DNA from: Streptomycetaceae bacterium
GTDB lineage: Bacteria; Actinomycetota; Actinomycetes; Nanopelagicales; Nanopelagicaceae
Assembly (NCBI GenBank): GCA_027486075.1
Contig: JAIXPU010000143.1
Location: 1-21,067, forward strand
DNA: 21,067 nucleotides
Direction: 5' to 3'
Position numbers and translations under genes: made by a program
Notes under the pieces: model-generated
Database searches by the model: none
Seen by the model: only the letters and a program-made list of their open reading frames with translations
What the model was told of the DNA's origin: nothing
Shown: positions 1 to 7,404 of the stretch, one piece after another
How positions within the stretch are numbered: the first letter of the stretch is position 1
Layout: the number at the start of each line of letters is the position of its first letter

Positions 1-37
1 ACGCTTTCGCTCTATTGCTACTGGTCAACTGCAGGAA

Positions 38-72
38 TTAAAAAATCCGTGACGCGTAAATGCGCACGGATT
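38..72 (-). terminator. Attenuator hairpin in the rplJ leader
   Basis: On the minus strand AATCCGTG (plus 65-72) pairs perfectly with CACGGATT (plus 44-51), with a further short CGC/GCG pairing inside, and the hairpin runs into six T residues (plus 40-45). This is a textbook intrinsic terminator, and it sits before rplJ rather than after a gene, so attenuation of rplJL transcription is the natural reading. The attenuation role is inferred. Confidence 0.7.
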
Positions 73-151
73 AATGTGAACACCTACGCGGGCTGAGATT
101 CCTCAATTATCTTGAGCTCTAGCGAGCTTAAGACCTGCGGTCTTTGGTTAT
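38..151 (-). promoter_or_regulatory. L10 (rplJ) mRNA leader
   Basis: This is the untranslated leader of the rplJ-rplL ribosomal operon, where ribosomal protein L10 (with L7/L12) represses its own mRNA. On the minus strand two conserved arms of the L10-binding kink-turn are visible: AAGACCGCAGGT (plus 133-144) and CCCGCGTAGGTG (plus 81-92). Between them is a hairpin with 9-nt arms (plus 111-119 and 124-132), one A-C mismatch and a GCTA loop. A rho-independent hairpin follows directly. The rplJ start codon is not in the window and should lie just beyond base 1. The position, downstream of rplK-rplA on the same strand, is where actinobacteria carry rplJ. The family assignment is from recalled motif similarity; no covariance search was run. 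Confidence 0.75.
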
Positions 152-157
152 GGCCCT

Positions 158-187
158 AGGTTACGCGGGGCGCTTGGGGAGGGTCAA
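158..187 (-). promoter_or_regulatory. Promoter for rplJ leader transcript
   Basis: On the minus strand TTGACC (plus 182-187) is separated by 18 nt from TAACCT (plus 158-163), matching the actinobacterial primary sigma pattern TTGACN / TANNNT. The predicted start of transcription, about plus 151, is just 5' of the L10 leader arms. The -35 box overlaps the antiporter stop codon, so rplJL is uncoupled from the antiporter. Confidence 0.6.
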
Positions 188-1338
188 ATTGAGCGTGAAA
201 TCCGGCTGGCCCGACGGACAGCGAGGGTAGAGATAATGATGGAAGCGATCACTGCCAACAAAATGGCGTTGAACTGCACCTTACTTAAAGCACCGGCCGC
301 AAGGGCAGTGGAACCAAGGACGAATGAGAATTCACCAACCTGACTTAACCCAACTGCAAGCTGGCCGTGGCTATCTCCAATCTTTCCAAATCGTGCAAAG
401 AGGAATGCGGGAAGAGTTTTAAGAGCCACCATGACGGCCAGCAGCGCGGCAGCAAACGGCAGAGATTCCACAATTAAGTCTGGTTGTACGAGAGTGCCGA
501 TAATTACAAAGAAAAGAACTTGGAAGAGATCCCTGAATGGAAGAACTGCCTTTCGAACATCATCGGTATCACTTGACTGGTTGATGGCTAACCCCGCCAC
601 AAAGCTCGCAAGAGCCATTGGTATGTCAAAGACCACGGTGCCTAGCGCTGCGATAGATAAACCAAAGGCGACCGAGTAGATGAGGAAGAGATCACTTTCC
701 CACCTAATCAATTTGAGCAAAGATGGAAGAAGTCTCGAAGCAATAACTGCAAGGACAACAAAACCAAGAAGGCCAATTACCGCCATAACCGGATTCTGAC
801 CTTCGTTTCCTAGAATCGCGATGATAAATGCTGCAATTGCCACACCAGTAATGTCTTGCAGTACGCTCCATCCTAGAAGCGCCTCTTCGGTTGCAACGCT
901 CGTCGTCCTTCTTCTGCTTCGTGTGATGTTTACAATCACAACGCTCGAGGACATGGCGATTGATAACGCCAATAATGCGGCTCCATAAAGTGGAAGGTCT
1001 AGCCAAAGAAAAATTACGGTACCAAGTGCAGTTCCAAGAATTACTTGAGCGGGAGACGCCCACAAAACAGCGCCATGCTCGTTCTTGATGCGACGCAGGT
1101 CAATCTCGATGCCAACTTCAAATAAAAGTAGAACAACGCCAATATCCGCCAGAATTGCAATCTGCTGGGTATCGGCAACTAACCCAGGCGTAAATGGCGA
1201 AACCATAAGTCCTGTTAACAAATACCCGACGATTGCGGGAAGTCCGACTCTCCTGGCAGCTAAACCACTTGTCGCTGCAACGAGTAAAACTGCACCGACA
1301 TTGAGAACTAGGGGTGCAGTCTCAACGATTGATGCCAT
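184..1338 (-). CDS. Cation/proton antiporter, CPA2 (KefB/YbaL-like) membrane domain only
   Basis: Predicted inner-membrane antiporter of 384 residues that would exchange K+ or Na+ for protons. The protein is almost entirely hydrophobic helices, beginning LVLNVGAVLLVAATSGLAAR, with the family's conserved early stretch VGYLLTGLM and the acidic FEVGIEIDL motif near residues 73-81. Only the Na_H_Exchanger membrane domain is present; the C-terminal TrkA-N nucleotide-binding domain found in KefB/KefC is missing, which is common for short CPA2 members. The ATG lies only 15 bases beyond a strong terminator and has no visible Shine-Dalgarno, so expression probably depends on read-through or a leaderless start. 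Its position between rplA and rplJ is unusual. Ion specificity cannot be read from sequence. Confidence 0.85.
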   Translation of the reverse strand: MASIVETAPLVLNVGAVLLVAATSGLAARRVGLPAIVGYLLTGLMVSPFTPGLVADTQQIAILADIGVVLLLFEVGIEIDLRRIKNEHGAVLWASPAQVILGTALGTVIFLWLDLPLYGAALLALSIAMSSSVVIVNITRSRRRTTSVATEEALLGWSVLQDITGVAIAAFIIAILGNEGQNPVMAVIGLLGFVVLAVIASRLLPSLLKLIRWESDLFLIYSVAFGLSIAALGTVVFDIPMALASFVAGLAINQSSDTDDVRKAVLPFRDLFQVLFFVIIGTLVQPDLIVESLPFAAALLAVMVALKTLPAFLFARFGKIGDSHGQLAVGLSQVGEFSFVLGSTALAAGALSKVQFNAILLAVIASIIISTLAVRRASRISRSI

Positions 1339-1353
1339 GTGCGAAGCATATGG

Positions 1354-1383
1354 AAAAAGCCCCTCCCGAAGGAGAGGCTTTTT
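1354..1383 (-). terminator. Intrinsic terminator after rplA
   Basis: An AAAAAGCC...GGCTTTTT inverted repeat with a G+C-rich CTCC/GGAG core and a short CGAA loop, flanked by T runs in both directions. It lies 22 bases past the rplA stop codon and would end the secE-nusG-rplK-rplA transcript. Because it is symmetric it could also act on plus-strand transcription. Confidence 0.8.
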
Positions 1384-1405
1384 CGTAAGAAAGTTCTGAG
1401 AAGAG

Positions 1406-2110
1406 TTAGTTCGCTGCTGGCTCGCGTGTGAGGTTTGGATCTACAGCGATTCCAGGTCCCATTGAAGATGAGACGACAGCCTTCTGAATGTAGCGACCCT
1501 TTGATGAGTTTGGCTTCACACGAAGAACTTCTTCAACTGCCGCTGCATAGTTATCTGCGAGTTGATCTGCAGTAAATGATGCCTTGCCGATGATGAAGTG
1601 AAGGTTTGAGTTCTTATCAACGCGGAATTCAATCTTTCCACCCTTGATTTCATTAACCGCCTTAGTGACATCTGTTGTCACTGTTCCAGTCTTTGGGTTT
1701 GGCATCAATCCACGTGTTCCGAGGACCTTACCGAGACGACCGACCTTGGCCATCAAATCTGGTGTTGCAACAACTGCGTCGAAGTCGAGGCGACCCTTTG
1801 AAACTTCGTCGATGAGTTCATCTCCACCGACGATATCGGCGCCAGCTGCGCGAGCTTCTTCAGCGCGCTCTCCGTTAGCAAATACCAGAACGCGAGCAGT
1901 CTTACCTGTTCCGTGTGGCAAGTTCACTGTTGAACGGATTGCTTGGTCTGCCTTCTTTGGGTCAACGCCAAGAACGAGCGCAACTTCAATAGTTGAGTCG
2001 TACTTAGTTGTTGTTGTCTCTTTGGCAAGTGTTACTGCCTGAAGAGGTGTGTAGAGGTGGTCCTTAATGACCTTCGCTGCTACTTCTGTGTACTTCTTTG
2101 AGCGCTTCAT
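1406..2110 (-). CDS. rplA: 50S ribosomal protein L1
   Basis: Large-subunit protein L1, which binds the mobile L1 stalk of 23S rRNA and in many bacteria also represses its own mRNA. The 234-residue length is normal. Visible family features are the N-terminal MKRSKKYTEV start, the LPHGTGK loop and the signature region GTRGLMPNPKTGTV. The ATG is preceded by a purine-rich GGAAGAAGGA Shine-Dalgarno. It is the last gene of tRNA-Trp-secE-nusG-rplK-rplA and is followed by a terminator. The 101-base gap to rplK, unusually long for this operon, holds three predicted RNA hairpins that may be involved in control. Confidence 0.97.
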   Translation of the reverse strand: MKRSKKYTEVAAKVIKDHLYTPLQAVTLAKETTTTKYDSTIEVALVLGVDPKKADQAIRSTVNLPHGTGKTARVLVFANGERAEEARAAGADIVGGDELIDEVSKGRLDFDAVVATPDLMAKVGRLGKVLGTRGLMPNPKTGTVTTDVTKAVNEIKGGKIEFRVDKNSNLHFIIGKASFTADQLADNYAAAVEEVLRVKPNSSKGRYIQKAVVSSSMGPGIAVDPNLTREPAAN

Positions 2111-2123
2111 TTCATCCTTCTTC

Positions 2124-2202
2124 CTCTACCGAAGTAGAGCTTGGGGTTGTGGTTAGCGAACCAGCGCGGTTCTCCCACATCTTGACGTCACCATGACGCC
2201 AA
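2124..2202 (-). promoter_or_regulatory. Structured rplK-rplA intergenic RNA (candidate L1 operator)
   Basis: Three hairpins stack in the gap before rplA on the minus strand. The first (2182-2202) has 9 bp, TTGGCGTCA with TGACGTCAA and a TGG loop. The second (2149-2178) has GTGG/CCAC, an asymmetric internal loop and GAACC/GGTTC. The third (2124-2139) is a CTCTAC-TTCG-GTAGAG UUCG tetraloop directly 5' of the rplA Shine-Dalgarno. The asymmetric loop of the middle hairpin recalls L1-binding sites that mimic 23S rRNA, but L1 binding is inference. None ends in a T run, so they are not terminators. Confidence 0.45.
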
Positions 2203-2211
2203 GAAATTTAC

Positions 2212-2640
2212 TTATGAGACTGTGATTCCCATTGAGCGAGCTGTACCTGCGATGATCTTTGCTGCAGCATCGATATCGTTTGCATTGAGGTCAGACATCT
2301 TTGTTGTTGCGATTTCATGGACTTGAGCCATTGAAATGTTGGCAACCTTGTTCTTGTGTGGGATAGCAGAACCCTTTTCGATTCCAGCAGCCTTCAAGAT
2401 GAGACGTGATGCTGGTGGAGTCTTGGTGATGAAGTCGAATGAACGATCTTCATAAACAGTGATCTCTACAGGGATGATCTGGCCCTTTTGTGATTCGGTC
2501 GCAGCGTTATATGCCTTGACGAATTCCATGATGTTGACACCATGCTGGCCGAGCGCTGGACCTACTGGTGGCGCAGGTGTTGCTGCTCCAGCCTGGATCT
2601 GCAACTTAATGAATCCGGTGACCTTCTTCTTTGGTGCCAT
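2212..2640 (-). CDS. rplK: 50S ribosomal protein L11
   Basis: Large-subunit protein L11, which together with 23S rRNA forms the GTPase-associated centre where elongation factors and RelA act. The 142-residue length is standard. The N-terminal domain shows FIKLQIQAGAATPAPPVGPALGQHGVNIM, with the proline-rich switch region, and the C-terminal domain ends in GTARSMGI. It starts 27 bases after nusG, with a GAAAAGAGAAGAG purine stretch upstream. No separate leader or promoter was seen, so it should be transcribed with secE-nusG. Confidence 0.97.
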   Translation of the reverse strand: MAPKKKVTGFIKLQIQAGAATPAPPVGPALGQHGVNIMEFVKAYNAATESQKGQIIPVEITVYEDRSFDFITKTPPASRLILKAAGIEKGSAIPHKNKVANISMAQVHEIATTKMSDLNANDIDAAAKIIAGTARSMGITVS

Positions 2641-2667
2641 TTCTCTTCTCTTTTCTTGGTTTCGTTC

Positions 2668-3420
2668 TTAAAGCTTCTGAACTTGGTTAAATGAAAGCTC
2701 GACCGGGGTTTCGCGGCCGAAGATAGAGACCAATACCTTGAGCTTTGCCTGCTCTGGCATGATCTCTGAAATTGATGCAGGAAGCGTTGCGAATGGGCCA
2801 TCCATAACGGTGACTGATTCGCCAACTTCGAAATCAACAAACTTAATATCTGCCTTGTCAGCCTTCTTCTGTGGACGTGGAGCGAGAATCTTCTCTACAT
2901 CATCCATGCTGAGTGGACTTGGGTTGTGTGCGTTTCCGACGAAGCCTGTGACTCCTGGAGTGTTTCGAACAACAGACCAAGATTCATCGGTGAGATCCAT
3001 GCGAACGAGAACGTAACCTGGGTAGATATTGCGCTTAACCATCTTGCGAGCGCCGTTCTTGATTTCCATGACTTCTTCTTCAGGAACTTCAATCTGGAAA
3101 ATGTAATCTTCCATGTTGAGTGACTGAATGCGGTTGGCTAGGTTGCCCTTAACCTTCTTCTCGTAACCTGCATAAGAGTGGACTACAAACCAATCTCCGA
3201 TTGCAGCGCGAAGGGTGCGGCGGAACTCAGCGTTTGGATCATTCTCATCAGATTCGATATCGCCATCTTCATCGCTGGCTAGAGCGAGATCATCGACAGC
3301 AACTTCTACGACAGGAGTCTCCAAAACTTCTGGCGTAGGTGATGAAATTTCTTCTGCGTTGGCAGCAAGAGCTGCTTCGAACGCATCAGGCTTTGGTGTG
3401 GTCTCTTCAGTCATATCCAT
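2668..3420 (-). CDS. nusG: Transcription termination/antitermination factor NusG
   Basis: General elongation factor that binds RNA polymerase and, in bacteria, links it to Rho or to the ribosome. The protein is 250 residues. Residues 1-70 are an acidic, low-complexity extension typical of actinobacterial NusG. The NGN domain follows, with WFVVHSYAGYEKKVKGNL near residue 77 and PGYVLVRMDL. The C-terminal KOW domain begins around GESVTVMDGPFA. Its ATG shares one base with the secE stop (TAATG), so translation is coupled. A second ATG two codons in is also possible. Confidence 0.97.
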   Translation of the reverse strand: MDMTEETTPKPDAFEAALAANAEEISSPTPEVLETPVVEVAVDDLALASDEDGDIESDENDPNAEFRRTLRAAIGDWFVVHSYAGYEKKVKGNLANRIQSLNMEDYIFQIEVPEEEVMEIKNGARKMVKRNIYPGYVLVRMDLTDESWSVVRNTPGVTGFVGNAHNPSPLSMDDVEKILAPRPQKKADKADIKFVDFEVGESVTVMDGPFATLPASISEIMPEQAKLKVLVSIFGRETPVELSFNQVQKL

Positions 3421-3644
3421 TAACCAAATACCCAGAAGACGACCTTGGTAAGTACCAAGTCAATAAGTGAAACAACTGCGATAACGAAGGTCACGAAGAC
3501 AAGAACAACAGCTGTATAGGTGGTCAACATGTTTCGTGTTGGCCATACAACTTTCTTCAATTCGCTCAGAACTTGGCGATAGAAAAGTCCAACGCGCGCG
3601 AAAATTCCGAGCTTCTCCTCGGTAACTTCAACTGCATCAGTCAT
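3420..3644 (-). CDS. secE: Preprotein translocase subunit SecE
   Basis: Small essential subunit of the SecYEG channel that clamps SecY. At 74 residues it is the short single-membrane-span type. It has an N-terminal amphipathic region with the conserved ELKKVVWPTR motif around residues 27-36, followed by one hydrophobic segment. The ATG at 3644 is chosen because GAGAAGGAAG lies upstream at a good distance and because longer readings would run into tRNA-Trp. The stop overlaps the nusG ATG by one base. Confidence 0.95.
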   Translation of the reverse strand: MTDAVEVTEEKLGIFARVGLFYRQVLSELKKVVWPTRNMLTTYTAVVLVFVTFVIAVVSLIDLVLTKVVFWVFG

Positions 3645-3687
3645 TTTGCTTCCTTCTCTTTCGTCGTTCGTTCGGTAGTGCGTCTTG

Positions 3688-3761
3688 CAGGGCAGGAGGG
3701 ACTCGAACCCCCAACCGGCCGCTTTGGAGACGGCAACTCTGGCCAATTGAGCTACTGCCCT
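3688..3761 (-). tRNA. tRNA-Trp (anticodon CCA)
   Basis: A 74-nt cloverleaf: acceptor AGGGCAG/CTGCCCT, D-arm GCTC...GAGT, anticodon stem GCCGT/GCGGC with loop CTCCAAA (CCA at plus 3725-3727), T-arm with TTCGAGT loop and discriminator G. The 3' CCA is not encoded. Position directly before secE is the actinobacterial arrangement. Confidence 0.96.
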
Positions 3762-3816
3762 TCGCGAAAATTTTCAGGCGCGCCAAGGCGAGCCAAAATC
3801 TGATCGTGAGCGTCGA

Positions 3817-3846
3817 AGTGTAAGGGCAGGGGGCTCACGGAGTAAA
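3817..3846 (-). promoter_or_regulatory. Candidate promoter for tRNA-Trp-secE-nusG-rplKA
   Basis: On the minus strand TTTACT (plus 3841-3846) and TACACT (plus 3817-3822) are 18 nt apart, a fair match to TTGACA/TANNNT. Transcription would start near 3810, about 50 nt before tRNA-Trp. No better pair was seen in this short divergent gap. Confidence 0.4.
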
Positions 3847-3912
3847 ACTGGGTGCCGAGGACCACTCAATCTGAGCGCGCAACCCCACCCATCGATAGTG
3901 CAGACTTCCCCC

Positions 3913-5106
3913 ATGAGCAGAATCTCCGCACGAATCTCAGCAATCGCAGAATCAGCCACTTTGGCAGTCGATGCAAAGGCAAAGGCCCTCAAAGCAGCTG
4001 GACGACCAGTCATTGGCTTCGGCGCCGGAGAACCAGATTTCCCAACACCTGATTACATCGTTGATGCAGCAGTTGCTGCATCCAAAGTTGTTGCAAATCA
4101 TCGCTACACACCAGCAGCTGGGCTACCAGATTTACGTGAAGCGATCGTTGCCAAGACAAAGCGCGATTCAAACTACGAGATCACCGTTGATCAAGTCCTT
4201 GTCACTAACGGTGGCAAGCAAGCTGTCTATCAAGCATTCGCTTCCATCATTGATCCAGGTGATGAAGTTCTTCTTCCTTCACCTTTTTGGACTACATATC
4301 CCGAAGCAATCAAGTTAGCTGGCGGAAAGAGCGTAGAAGTATTTGCCGATGAAACTCAGAATTATCTAGTCACTGTTGAACAACTTGAAGCAGCGCGAAC
4401 TCCAAAGACAAAGGCGTTGCTCTTCTGCTCTCCTTCTAATCCAACAGGGTCGGTCTACACAACAGAACAGTCCAAAGCGATCGCTGAATGGGCGCTCAAG
4501 AACAACATCTGGGTAATCTGCGATGAAATCTACGAGCACCTGCTCTATGACGGCGCTACTGCCCCATCACTTCCTGTTTTAGTTCCAGGTCTTGCCGATA
4601 CCTGCATCATTATTAATGGTGTTGCCAAGACATATGCAATGACAGGTTGGCGTGTGGGCTGGATGATCGGGCCAAAGGATGTCATCAAGGCTGCGACAAA
4701 CCTGCAATCACACCTGACATCAAATGTTTCCAACGTTTCACAGCGCGCAGCGATTGCAGCGTTAACCGGAAATCTTGATGCAGTCCACAAAATGGGTGAA
4801 GCATTTAACCGTCGCCGTAAGTTAATCGTTGGCTTACTGAATGAAATTCCAGGATTTGAATGTCCTACACCGCAAGGCGCTTTCTATGTGTATCCATCAG
4901 TCAAAGGCGTACTTGGCAAGACAATTCGCGGCAAGACTCCACAGACTTCTGCTGAACTTGCAACGCTGATCCTTGAAGAAGTAGAAGTTGCTGCGGTCCC
5001 TGGTGAGGCCTTTGGTCCTTCAGGTTATCTCCGCTTTTCATACGCAACTAGCGATGAAGATATCGTCGAAGGTATCGGGCGCATCAAAAAACTTCTTACA
5101 GAGTAA
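3913..5106 (+). CDS. aspC: Pyridoxal-phosphate aminotransferase, aspartate aminotransferase type (class I)
   Basis: Probably converts aspartate and 2-oxoglutarate to oxaloacetate and glutamate using PLP. The 397-residue protein has the fold-type I landmarks: GAGEPDFPTP near residue 37, substrate loop SNPTGS (175-180), DEIYEHL (204-210), the PLP lysine K239 in VAKTYAMTGWRVGW, and the carboxylate-binding arginine in GYLRFSYA near the end. The ATG at 3913 fits the family better than the in-frame GTG five codons upstream. No clear Shine-Dalgarno is present, so a short-leader or leaderless mRNA is likely. An aspC next to secE is also found in Streptomyces. Other amino-acid specificity within the family cannot be excluded. 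Its 3' end overlaps convergent murB by 11 bases. Confidence 0.9.
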   Translation: MSRISARISAIAESATLAVDAKAKALKAAGRPVIGFGAGEPDFPTPDYIVDAAVAASKVVANHRYTPAAGLPDLREAIVAKTKRDSNYEITVDQVLVTNGGKQAVYQAFASIIDPGDEVLLPSPFWTTYPEAIKLAGGKSVEVFADETQNYLVTVEQLEAARTPKTKALLFCSPSNPTGSVYTTEQSKAIAEWALKNNIWVICDEIYEHLLYDGATAPSLPVLVPGLADTCIIINGVAKTYAMTGWRVGWMIGPKDVIKAATNLQSHLTSNVSNVSQRAAIAALTGNLDAVHKMGEAFNRRRKLIVGLLNEIPGFECPTPQGAFYVYPSVKGVLGKTIRGKTPQTSAELATLILEEVEVAAVPGEAFGPSGYLRFSYATSDEDIVEGIGRIKKLLTE

Positions 5107-6112
5107 TTCCAATCAGATTTACCTCTGCCTCTAAAGTAACTCCAAACTTCTCATAGACAGCTCTCTTTGCGCTCTTTGCCAACTCTGCAATATCTGATGC
5201 AGTTGCATCCCCTGAGTTTGTCAGCGCTAAGACATGCTTGGTAGATACGCGCGCACCACCATGCGCATCCCCTTTATGTATTCCTGAATGTTCTATGAGC
5301 CAGGCAGCGCTAGTTTTAACTCGACCATCAGCTGTCGGCCAACGGGGAGCATCTGCTGGTAACTGCGCTGCTGCCTCTTTGGAAATAATCGGATTGGTGA
5401 AGAAAGATCCAGCAGACCAAGAATCTTTATCATCGGGGTTGAGCAACATCCCTTTTTGACCACGCAGTTCAAGGACTGCTTTACGAGTCGCGGTAACACT
5501 CGCCTTCTCGCCTACTGAAACCCCTAACTTGGCGGCAAGTTCAGAGTAAGTAATGGGAGTAGTCAGCTCTCCCTCACGTAAGTTGAACTGCACATCAAGG
5601 ACCACATAGCGGCCAGGATGAGATTTAAAGTGTGAATTGCGATATTCAAATTCACACTCTTGATTTGTAAAGGTTTTCACGGACTTCTTCTGACGATCGT
5701 AGGTGCGTACCCGCGTAATAAACTCAGCTACTTCGTGGCCATACGCGCCAATATTCTGAATGGGCGCAGCTCCCACGGTTCCTGGAATTCCACTTAAAGT
5801 TTCAAGTCCAGCAAAGCCGCGGTCAATGGTTGTTGATACAAAATCATCCCAATCTTCGCCAGCGCCGATAGTCAGGGTCGCTCCACTGCAGGCATCTATC
5901 TCTGCTTGCAGTGAATGATTGGTAATACGGATAACAACCCCATCAAAACCACTATCTGCAATTAACAGGTTCGTGCCGCCACCCATAATCAATATCGGGG
6001 CATCGCCTGCAGCTTCAATGGCGGCGATGATTTGGCTTTCAGTTCCAACTTCTACAAACTTCTGCGCAGGGCCACCTACACGTAAAGATGTGTAATCGCG
6101 CAGTTCCGCCAT
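5096..6112 (-). CDS. murB: UDP-N-acetylenolpyruvoylglucosamine reductase
   Basis: FAD enzyme that reduces UDP-GlcNAc-enolpyruvate to UDP-MurNAc in peptidoglycan precursor synthesis, in the cytoplasm. The 338 residues match type I MurB (E. coli type). FAD-binding signatures are seen at LIMGGGTNLLIAD (41-53) and SGIPGTVGAAPIQNIGAYG (107-125). The type I tyrosine-loop sequence YRNSHFK is at 158-164, the catalytic serine lies in SAGSFFTNP (S236) and the catalytic glutamate near the end in LEAEVNLIG (E330). It is last in the rpmG-hadAB operon, nine bases after the preceding gene, and overlaps aspC tail to tail. Confidence 0.96.
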   Translation of the reverse strand: MAELRDYTSLRVGGPAQKFVEVGTESQIIAAIEAAGDAPILIMGGGTNLLIADSGFDGVVIRITNHSLQAEIDACSGATLTIGAGEDWDDFVSTTIDRGFAGLETLSGIPGTVGAAPIQNIGAYGHEVAEFITRVRTYDRQKKSVKTFTNQECEFEYRNSHFKSHPGRYVVLDVQFNLREGELTTPITYSELAAKLGVSVGEKASVTATRKAVLELRGQKGMLLNPDDKDSWSAGSFFTNPIISKEAAAQLPADAPRWPTADGRVKTSAAWLIEHSGIHKGDAHGGARVSTKHVLALTNSGDATASDIAELAKSAKRAVYEKFGVTLEAEVNLIGITL

Positions 6113-6121
6113 GTTCTAAGG

Positions 6122-7012
6122 CTACCTGCGCGGACTCAATATTGCAGTCTTGCCTCTAAAGCGCTCCAAGATTCGGTCGTAATTCTTCTTAGATTGCAGC
6201 TCACGAAACTCTTCTTCAGTGTCGTAGTAACCATGATGACGATCTTGCTCTAGCGGAAGATCCATCTGCAGCAGCCTGCCTTGTCCGTGACGTAAGTTAA
6301 GCGAGAATTCAATATCTGCATTGCGATAGTAGATAGCGCGGTTACTAAATCCCTTCGCACCCAGAGCATCTTCGCGGTGCATAGCAAAGAAGTAGCTGAA
6401 TAAAACATCTACCTCGCCTGCGCCCTTATCTTCAATACTGCGCCAGTCATCATCGAGATTCACCAGACCTCCGCGCCAACCAACAGCAACATATTCGCGC
6501 TTCTTAAGTTCTGCAAGCACTGGCGTGATTGCATCTCCAGTAAATCGAGTTGAAGGATCTATGATGACGACAAATTCGCTCGTGATATTTCGAAGTAGCG
6601 CATTGGCGCATTCGCCCCAGCCCAAGCTTTCAGTTAAATGGACTAGAGATGTGCGTGCATCTAGCTGATCTACCAGTATTCCGGGATCGCCAATAACAAG
6701 AACTGCAATCGCACACTGGCTATGTTCTTTAATGGATTTGATGGTTGTAACAGCATCTTCGTGGAAGCCATCGATAATCATGGCTACGGTGATCTCATAT
6801 TTACCTGAGTTAATTGGCCTGACATCTCTTGTTGATTCATAGCTTGGAAAACGCTTCTTTGGGCGAAGCTCGTATCCGCCAGCAACATCAACTACTTCAA
6901 ATCCTTGCGCGGCAATCTCATCGCGCAGTTGATCAGAGAGTGCGAAGTTCTTCTCTGCGCGCGCAGCCTGCCTTGCTCGTGCTAATTCGTGAACTTGCTC
7001 AGGTGCGCTCAC
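6122..7012 (-). CDS. Fusion of a CysRS C-terminal-like segment to a GT2-type glycosyltransferase
   Basis: A 296-residue protein of unknown substrate. Residues 1-51 look like the C-terminal tail of cysteinyl-tRNA synthetase: ARARQAARAEKNFALSDQLR followed by AAQGFEVVDVAGGYELRP. From about residue 70 a GT-A fold is suggested by EITVAMIIDGFHEDAVTTIKSI, LGWGECANALLRN, an IDPS motif at the place of the usual metal-binding DxD, and a later region with FFAMHRED and the acidic NADIEFSLNL. The start is a GTG overlapping the hadB stop (GTGA), and no better in-frame start exists. The usual DxD metal motif is not clear, so activity is uncertain. It may act on cell-envelope sugars given adjacent murB, but that is inference. 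Confidence 0.7.
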   Translation of the reverse strand: MSAPEQVHELARARQAARAEKNFALSDQLRDEIAAQGFEVVDVAGGYELRPKKRFPSYESTRDVRPINSGKYEITVAMIIDGFHEDAVTTIKSIKEHSQCAIAVLVIGDPGILVDQLDARTSLVHLTESLGWGECANALLRNITSEFVVIIDPSTRFTGDAITPVLAELKKREYVAVGWRGGLVNLDDDWRSIEDKGAGEVDVLFSYFFAMHREDALGAKGFSNRAIYYRNADIEFSLNLRHGQGRLLQMDLPLEQDRHHGYYDTEEEFRELQSKKNYDRILERFRGKTAILSPRR

Positions 7013-7404
7013 TGCAGAACTATCGCTTTCGCCATGCCAAGAACCTTTACTCCTGCAGAAGTTGCACTCAGAGTGAGTGAGATCTTGCCCTCTGAAATCT
7101 CAGCAACTGTTGCGGTAACTGTTAGGTCAACTTTCTGTCCTGCCGGAACAATGACAGGCTTTGTAAAGCGAGCGCCGAATTCAACAACCTTTGCAGATCC
7201 ACCTGCGAAATCAGAGACGTACTTACCAACAAGAGCCATAGTCAGCATGCCGTGCGCAATTACATTGGGTAGACCCACTGATACCGCAAACTCTTCATTC
7301 TTATGGATTGGGTTCTGGTCTCCGGATGCATCGGCGTAACGCTTGAGCAGCTCCCGGTCGAGATAGAAAATCTTTTCAGGTAACTGGGTGCCAACTTCAA
7401 TCAT
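7009..7404 (-). CDS. hadB: MaoC-type (3R)-hydroxyacyl dehydratase, catalytic HadB-like subunit
   Basis: Hot-dog-fold hydratase that would remove water from 3-hydroxyacyl-ACP in fatty-acid elongation (FAS II). The 131 residues carry the hydratase-2 motif ASGDQNPIH, with catalytic D29 and H34, and the following AHGMLTMALVG helix. Its ATG overlaps the hadA stop by four bases (ATGA), indicating coupled synthesis of a heterodimer with HadA as in Mycobacterium. The order rpmG-hadA-hadB also matches Mycobacterium. A CoA-dependent role in another pathway cannot be excluded from sequence. Confidence 0.85.
   Translation of the reverse strand: MIEVGTQLPEKIFYLDRELLKRYADASGDQNPIHKNEEFAVSVGLPNVIAHGMLTMALVGKYVSDFAGGSAKVVEFGARFTKPVIVPAGQKVDLTVTATVAEISEGKISLTLSATSAGVKVLGMAKAIVLQ

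Noticed and set aside
431..1063. Open frames on both strands inside the antiporter gene
   Set aside because: No Shine-Dalgarno or family resemblance; they are shadows of the antiporter frame.
3898..3912. GTG start for the aminotransferase five codons upstream
   Set aside because: The added residues do not fit the family's N-terminus, and ATG 3913 is preferred.
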